Assembly: GCA_002482865.1 (NCBI GenBank)
Contig: DLGU01000051.1
Location: 1-11,248 of the forward strand
Direction: 5' to 3'
Length of the DNA: 11,248 bases
Origin: Porphyrobacter sp. UBA7686
Lineage (GTDB): Bacteria > Pseudomonadota > Alphaproteobacteria > Sphingomonadales > Sphingomonadaceae
Numbering within the stretch: the first letter of the stretch is position 1; each line of letters starts with the position of its first letter. The notes under the pieces are model-generated. The model was given only the letters and a program-made list of their open reading frames with translations. It was not told the DNA's origin and ran no database searches. The translations under genes and the position numbers were made by a program. Below, in pieces: positions 7,113 through 11,248 of this stretch.

Positions 7113-7153
7113 ATGATCTCCTGCCCGCACATTCGCGCAGGCTGCTGCGAGGG

Positions 7154-8287
7154 TTACGCCATCTGCGCAATGCGGGCGTATTGCGCAATCCAGCGCTTGT
7201 CGATCCAGTGCTTGAGCGCCAGCACCCAGTGGCCCTCGGCGGCGAGTGGGCCATAGCTGGCAATCGCGCTCCCGTCGCCGGTGTTCATCAGGTAGAGATT
7301 GTTCCAGCGCGGGCGATAGGTGCGACGTGGAGCATCACCCGCCAGCACAGCGCGCAGGTTGGCAGCAAGTACCGGGCCGGCAAACACGGCATGGACGCCG
7401 GAATGGACGAGCGGGCGGTCCATGCGCGCGGCGACATCTCCGGCGGCGAAGATATGGGGGTGCGAGGTGGCGCGCTGATGTGCGTCCACCGCGAGGAAAC
7501 CGGCTGCGTCCGTGGCGATGCCACTCTCCCGCACCCAGCCCGGCGCGGCACTGCCGGTGGCGGCGATGATACAATCGGCGGGTCCCAGCGATTGCTCGCC
7601 GGCGAAGATTGCGCCGCCTGCAAAACGCGCATCGGCGGCCAGAACCGTGACGCCCTGCCGCGCCAGCGCTCGGGCAGCGCGACGTTGCACGGCGGGCGCG
7701 AAGCCGGGGAGCAACCCGCCCGGCCCCGCCGCAAGCGTGACGTCTGGGCGCGCGGTGGCCCCAGCGCGATTGCGGAGTGCAAAAGCCAGCTCCACGCCCC
7801 CTGCCCCGCCGCCCACCACCACGATCTGCGCCAAGGGGCCAAGCGCAGCGAGACGGTCGACAAAGGCGCCGATGGGGCGGACATCGATCAGGCGGGGATC
7901 TTCACCTAGCAGCCTCGCCGCTTGCCCTTCCCCACCGGTATCGAAGGAGGCAATGTCAAAGCGGATCACCTCATCCGCTGCGGTGCGGACCACTCGCGCC
8001 TCCGGGTCGAGGCCGTTGCAGCGATCCAGCACAAGCTCCGCGCCTGCGCGCGCCGCCAGCGCGGCCAAGTCGACCAGCCCGTCATCCTGCGCGTGCTGCC
8101 CCGCAATCCATCCGGGCACCATGCCGGAATAGCGCAAGTACCGCTCCGGCGTCAGCAGCACCCCCCGCACGCCCGCAGGCGCGCCGCGCTTCGCCCAATC
8201 GGCCAGCACCGCGACATGCGCATGGCCGCCGCCCACCAGCAGCATCACGGTTTCTGCACCGACCGAGCTATTTTGCCGTGTTATCAC
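7154..8287 (-). CDS. FAD-dependent NDH-2-like oxidoreductase (TIGR03169-like, SelD-associated type)
   Basis: 377 residues from GTG 8287. It has two Rossmann dinucleotide-binding units: LLVGGGHAHVAVL (16-28) for FAD and IVVVGGGAGGVELAFAL (155-171) for NAD(P)H. HIFAAGDVA (278-286) is the FAD-contacting motif. LRYSGMVPG (51-59) and FDIASFDTG (110-118) are typical of the family that also occurs as the N-terminal half of some selenide,water dikinase fusions. There is no SelD domain here. The C-terminus (FAD end, WNNLYLMNTGDG then ALKHWIDKRW) resembles type II NADH dehydrogenases, which sit at the membrane surface and pass electrons to quinone; that activity is inferred. The start is ambiguous: GTG 8287 has GAGG 5 nt upstream, while ATG 8245 begins directly at MLLVGGG, and the 42 bases between are AT-richer than the gene. 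It is the first gene of the minus-strand operon. Confidence 0.9.
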   Translation of the reverse strand: MITRQNSSVGAETVMLLVGGGHAHVAVLADWAKRGAPAGVRGVLLTPERYLRYSGMVPGWIAGQHAQDDGLVDLAALAARAGAELVLDRCNGLDPEARVVRTAADEVIRFDIASFDTGGEGQAARLLGEDPRLIDVRPIGAFVDRLAALGPLAQIVVVGGGAGGVELAFALRNRAGATARPDVTLAAGPGGLLPGFAPAVQRRAARALARQGVTVLAADARFAGGAIFAGEQSLGPADCIIAATGSAAPGWVRESGIATDAAGFLAVDAHQRATSHPHIFAAGDVAARMDRPLVHSGVHAVFAGPVLAANLRAVLAGDAPRRTYRPRWNNLYLMNTGDGSAIASYGPLAAEGHWVLALKHWIDKRWIAQYARIAQMA

Positions 8288-8552
8288 CCTCGCCTCATCG
8301 GCCTTGGTTCAGCTATCCGCAAGCTTTGGACGCTAACGGGGCCGCCACACGACATTGCTTCGCATTAGCCTTCAATACTTCATATCTTCAAGAAGTTGCA
8401 GCACTCTTTTTGTCGCTGGAACCGTCGGCGAGTTGAATGATTGATCGCTTGCGGCGCGGTAATGTTGCAAGAGATGCACTCACGTTCGGTCGCGTGTTGT
8501 CCAAGCTGGGCAACCCGGTTCTTGAACGCAGATTTCGGATTGAAAGGCTGCC
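8288..8552. promoter_or_regulatory. Divergent intergenic region between the FAD oxidoreductase and ABC genes
   Basis: 265 bp without a gene, less GC-rich than its surroundings, especially 8362-8412. It must hold promoters for both the minus-strand operon and the plus-strand ABC-HlyD genes. A possible minus-strand promoter is TTGAAG (complement of 8386-8391), 16 nt, then GCTAAT (complement of 8364-8369); the match to sigma-70 is weak. No convincing plus-strand promoter was found. The ABC gene has GAAAGG 5 nt before its ATG. No small open frame here looks coding. Confidence 0.45.
8370..8393. repeat. Three phased CTTCA octamers
   Basis: CTTCAATA, CTTCATAT and CTTCAAGA follow each other without gaps at an exact 8-bp period (8370, 8378, 8386). 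They lie in the AT-rich part of the divergent region and overlap the weak minus-strand promoter candidate. They could be a repeated half-site for a regulator or a chance microrepeat. Confidence 0.4.
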
Positions 8553-10298
8553 ATGGCAGGAGAAGGCCAAAGTTACGGCTCGCAGATTTCGCTGGTAAAA
8601 TTCTTCAGGATTTTCTTCGATATCCTGAAGCCCGAAGCGAATTTCTACTGGCTCGCGGCCGTCTACGGGATCGGCATCAGCTTGCTCAGCTTGGCGACGC
8701 CGATTTCGGTGCAGATGCTGATCAACACCATCGCCAATACCGCGCTCACCGCGCCGTTGGTGATGCTGTCGCTCACTCTGTTCGGCCTGCTGTTCATTTC
8801 CAGCATGCTTTACGCGCTGCGGGTCCACCTGATGGAGCTGTTCGCGCGGCGCTTTTACGCCCGCATGGTCGCCGAGATTTCGCTGATCTCGGTCTATGCG
8901 CAGAACCCGTTTTTCGACGACGCCAAGAAGGGCGATCTGTTCAACCGCTATTTCGACGTGGTCTATGTCCAGACCGCGATCCCGATTCTGTTCATCGGTG
9001 GCTTCACCACGCTGTTGCAGATCGCGGTCGGGTTTGTGCTCGTGAGCCTCTACCACCCCTATTTCCTCGGCTTCACATTGATCATGATCGCGCTGATCTG
9101 GGTGGTGTGGTTGACGTGGGGCAGCCGCGCGCTGCGCACCGGGGTCGATCTCAGCCACGCAAAGCACAAGACTGCCGCGTGGCTACAGACCATCGGCGGA
9201 TCGAACGGCTTTTTCAAATCGCAGCGCCGGATCGACTACGCGCTCGACAAGACCGATGATTATACCCGCCAGTACATCACTGATCGCAAGCGCCACTTCC
9301 GCCACCTGTTCGCGCAGACCATCGCCTTCTTGCTGATGTATGCCGCCGCCAGTGCGGCGCTGCTGGGCCTGGGCGGCTGGCTGGTGATCCAGAACCAGCT
9401 GACGCTCGGCCAGCTGGTCGCGGCCGAGCTGGTGCTGTCGGCGGCGTTCTTCGGGGTCGCGCAGCTCGGCAGCTATCTGGGCTATTTCTACGATCTGTTC
9501 GCCGCTGTGGAGGAAATCTCGCAGTTCTACGATGTCGAGCAGGAACAGCCCAAGGGTGCCGACCCGTTCGAAGGGCCGGATCACGCCATCGTGATGAAGG
9601 GCGTACGCGGCAAGGCGCGGCATGAAGAGGCGCAGTTCGATCTGGAGGTCCCTTCGGGCTCGATCATCATGGCGGCGGCCAGTCAGCACGGGGTGCAACG
9701 CCTGTTCACCAACCTGCTCAAGATGCACGCCCTTCCGGAGTCTGGCTTCGCGACGCTCGGCGGGGTCGACATGAAGGCGATCGAAGCGCACCACTTGCGC
9801 AAGAACGTCCATGTGCTTGATCGCCCCAGCATCGTCGAAATGACGATCCGCGAATATCTCGCCCTGTCCTGCCCTGACACCGCGCCGCAGCGGATGATCG
9901 GCGCCTTGGAAACGGTAGGGCTGGCGACGATGATCTCGACGCTGGAGAAGGGGCTCGATACCCCGCTGGCCGCCACGGGCTATCCGTTATCGGCGGTGGA
10001 GTTGCAGCAGCTGAAGCTCGCCAATGCCCTGCTGGAACGCCCGCGCATTCTGGTGCTCAGCCGCCTGTTCGATCTGATCGACCCCGAACCCATCTCTCGC
10101 GCCGTGACGGAGTTGCGCGCACAGGCCTATTCGACAGTGATCTATTTCTCCAACCGTCGCATCGATCTGGGCTTTGACCGCTTCCTTTATCTCGAAGCGC
10201 ACCAGCAGCGTTACTTCGCCAATTTCGAGGAGTTCAGCGCCGCGATGAACCGCCCCGCGCCTTATACCGGCGCCCCGATTGCTCAGGGAGGCGCATGA
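8553..10298 (+). CDS. ABC exporter half-molecule with degenerate (catalytically dead-looking) nucleotide-binding domain
   Basis: 581 residues. Residues 15-325 form a type I ABC exporter membrane domain with six helices (about 31-57, 67-92, 139-165, 170-190, 254-280, 287-312), of the kind used in type 1 secretion and RTX/peptide exporters. Residues 340-565 align to an ABC ATPase by position, but the catalytic motifs are replaced. Walker A slot: A375-A-S-Q-H-G380-V381-Q382-R383 (Lys to Val, Ser-Thr to Gln-Arg). Q-loop: D423. Signature: LSAVE (479-483). Walker B: ILVLSRLFDLID (499-510), with Asp to Ser503 and catalytic Glu to Arg504. Switch His: N534. D-loop D510 survives. Spacing matches a normal domain, so this is not frameshift decay. 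ATP hydrolysis by this chain alone is unlikely. The start ATG has GAAAGG 5 nt upstream. The stop overlaps the HlyD start as ATGA, so the two are translationally coupled and probably form one inner-membrane complex. Confidence 0.95.
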   Translation: MAGEGQSYGSQISLVKFFRIFFDILKPEANFYWLAAVYGIGISLLSLATPISVQMLINTIANTALTAPLVMLSLTLFGLLFISSMLYALRVHLMELFARRFYARMVAEISLISVYAQNPFFDDAKKGDLFNRYFDVVYVQTAIPILFIGGFTTLLQIAVGFVLVSLYHPYFLGFTLIMIALIWVVWLTWGSRALRTGVDLSHAKHKTAAWLQTIGGSNGFFKSQRRIDYALDKTDDYTRQYITDRKRHFRHLFAQTIAFLLMYAAASAALLGLGGWLVIQNQLTLGQLVAAELVLSAAFFGVAQLGSYLGYFYDLFAAVEEISQFYDVEQEQPKGADPFEGPDHAIVMKGVRGKARHEEAQFDLEVPSGSIIMAAASQHGVQRLFTNLLKMHALPESGFATLGGVDMKAIEAHHLRKNVHVLDRPSIVEMTIREYLALSCPDTAPQRMIGALETVGLATMISTLEKGLDTPLAATGYPLSAVELQQLKLANALLERPRILVLSRLFDLIDPEPISRAVTELRAQAYSTVIYFSNRRIDLGFDRFLYLEAHQQRYFANFEEFSAAMNRPAPYTGAPIAQGGA

Positions 10299-11248
10299 CC
10301 ATGGCGACGCTCAAGGAGGACATGGCGCATTTCACCACGCTGGCGTCGATCAAGACGCCGCGCGTGATGCGGGCGGTGTTTTTCATGCTGCTGGCGGCAA
10401 TCGTCATCATACTCGCTTTCCTGATCTACGTGCCGTGGGTGCAGACCACCTCAGGCCGCGGGGTGGTGACAACGCTCAGTCCCAACGAACGCAGACAGGA
10501 TATCAACGCGCTGGTGCCGGGTCGGATCGAGGAATGGTTCGTGCGCGACGGCAGCACGGTGAAAAAGGGCGATCCGATCGTCCGCATTGCCGATATCGAC
10601 CCGCAGCTGATTGACCGTTTGCAGGCCGAACGCGGGCAAATGGTGCTGCAATTGCAGGCCGCCCAGTCCGCGCTCGCCACCGCGCAGATTGACGAGCGGC
10701 GCAGCCGTGAATTGTTCGAAGCCGGGCTCGCCGCGCGGCGCGATTACGAATTGGCGCAGATCAAGGTCGCCGACATGCAAGGCCGCGTGGCCGCAGCCCA
10801 GGCCGATCTCAATCGCGCCGACACCAACATCGCGCGCCAGTCCGAACAGATCGTGCGCGCGCCGCGTGACGGCTTCATTCAGAGCCTCAATGCCGGGGAC
10901 GCCGCCACCTACATCAACGCCGGGGACGTCTTGGCGACCTTTGTGCCCGCCAACACCGGACGCGTGGTTGAGATCTTCATCGACGGCCGCGATGTCGCTT
11001 TGGTCAAGCCGGGCGATGCGACCCGCATCCAGTTCGAAGGCTGGCCCGCAGTCCAGTTCAGCGGCTGGCCCTCGGTCGCGATCGGCACCTTCGGCGGCCG
11101 GGTTATCTCGGTCGATCACTCGGCGCAGGTGGATGGTCGTTTCCGGGTGCTGATTGCCGAGGACCGCAGCGAAGTCGGCGCTTGGCCAGAAGAACGCTAC
11201 GTCCGCTTCGGCGCGGCGGTGCAAGCCTGGGTGCTGCTCGAAACCGTG
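10295..11248 (+). CDS. HlyD-family membrane-fusion (periplasmic adaptor) protein, 3' partial
   Basis: 318 residues are visible and the frame is still open at the window edge. A short cytosolic N-terminus is followed by one membrane helix (about 26-46) and then periplasmic domains: the first half of a biotinyl-lipoyl fold (68-103, NALVPGRIEEWFVRDGSTVKKGD), a fairly short antiparallel coiled coil (about 103-185, two Ala/Gln/Arg-rich helices around FEAGLAARRDYE), the second lipoyl half (RAPRDGFIQSLNAGD, 188-202) and a beta-barrel domain (223-292). The barrel contains a doubled GWPxV motif (249-253 and 257-261) before GTFGGRV. Such adaptors link an inner-membrane ABC exporter to a TolC-type outer-membrane channel. 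A TolC-like gene would be expected downstream but lies outside the window. The ATG at 10295 overlaps the ABC stop codon (ATGA); a second ATG at 10301 is also possible. Confidence 0.95.
   Translation, partial: MTMATLKEDMAHFTTLASIKTPRVMRAVFFMLLAAIVIILAFLIYVPWVQTTSGRGVVTTLSPNERRQDINALVPGRIEEWFVRDGSTVKKGDPIVRIADIDPQLIDRLQAERGQMVLQLQAAQSALATAQIDERRSRELFEAGLAARRDYELAQIKVADMQGRVAAAQADLNRADTNIARQSEQIVRAPRDGFIQSLNAGDAATYINAGDVLATFVPANTGRVVEIFIDGRDVALVKPGDATRIQFEGWPAVQFSGWPSVAIGTFGGRVISVDHSAQVDGRFRVLIAEDRSEVGAWPEERYVRFGAAVQAWVLLETV

Noticed and set aside
8317..8454. CCGCAAGC and GCTTGCGG 8-bp inverted repeat spanning the divergent region
   Set aside because: The arms are more than 120 bp apart and only 8 bp long, which is expected by chance in this GC-rich context.
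8388..9167. A 259-codon minus-strand open frame opposite the ABC membrane domain
   Set aside because: Composition rich in Gln, Arg, His and Asp, no motif, and antisense to six clear transmembrane helices; a shadow frame.
8553..10298. ABC gene as a pseudogene
   Set aside because: Full length, no frameshift or stop, preserved motif spacing, a reasonable Shine-Dalgarno and a 4-bp coupled overlap with an intact HlyD gene argue for a functional protein despite the lost ATPase residues.

Overview
The window is high-GC, densely packed bacterial chromosome. It is most likely from an alphaproteobacterium of the order Sphingomonadales (Erythrobacter/Porphyrobacter-like). The evidence is a PrnA-type halogenase of the kind common in that order, a lipoprotein cytochrome c, a DUF1499 membrane protein, and a CCCGGG-TCAAG-CCCGGG intergenic palindrome of a type I associate with this group from memory. 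The taxon is inferred, not proven. I see no tRNA, rRNA, CRISPR array or transposase gene.

Layout. (1) 1-1338, plus strand: the C-terminal part of a flavin-dependent tryptophan-halogenase-family enzyme, truncated by the window edge. It converges on (2) 1442-1951, minus strand: a lipid-anchored class I cytochrome c with its own intrinsic terminator. (3) 2125-2967, plus strand: a three-TM DUF1499 protein, transcribed divergently from the cytochrome. Its stop codon overlaps that of the next, opposing gene by 4 bp. (4) 2964-8287, minus strand, read right to left: an NDH-2/TIGR03169-like FAD oxidoreductase; a fusion of a TVP38/VTT membrane domain with a dihydrolipoamide/mercuric-reductase-type flavoprotein; a CNT nucleoside transporter; a REP-like palindromic element; and a CDP-alcohol phosphatidyltransferase. 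The first three are tightly spaced (41 and 6 nt) and look like one operon. The fourth gene may be the distal member, across the palindrome. (5) 8288-8552: divergent intergenic region with three phased CTTCA octamers. (6) 8553-11248, plus strand: an ABC exporter half-molecule translationally coupled (ATGA overlap) to an HlyD-family membrane-fusion protein that runs off the window.

The most striking observation is in block 6. The ABC protein has an intact exporter membrane domain and a full-length nucleotide-binding domain in which every landmark (Walker A, Q-loop, signature, Walker B, catalytic Glu, switch His) is present by position but substituted in its key residues. The spacing is preserved, the frame is open and the coupling to HlyD is intact. 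This looks like a maintained pseudo-ATPase exporter and not a decayed gene. Either it pairs with an active partner encoded elsewhere or it works without ATP hydrolysis. The TVP38-flavoprotein fusion, with Tyr in place of the catalytic His, and the CNT transporter with a Val-Val variant of the nucleobase-contact motif are secondary points of interest.
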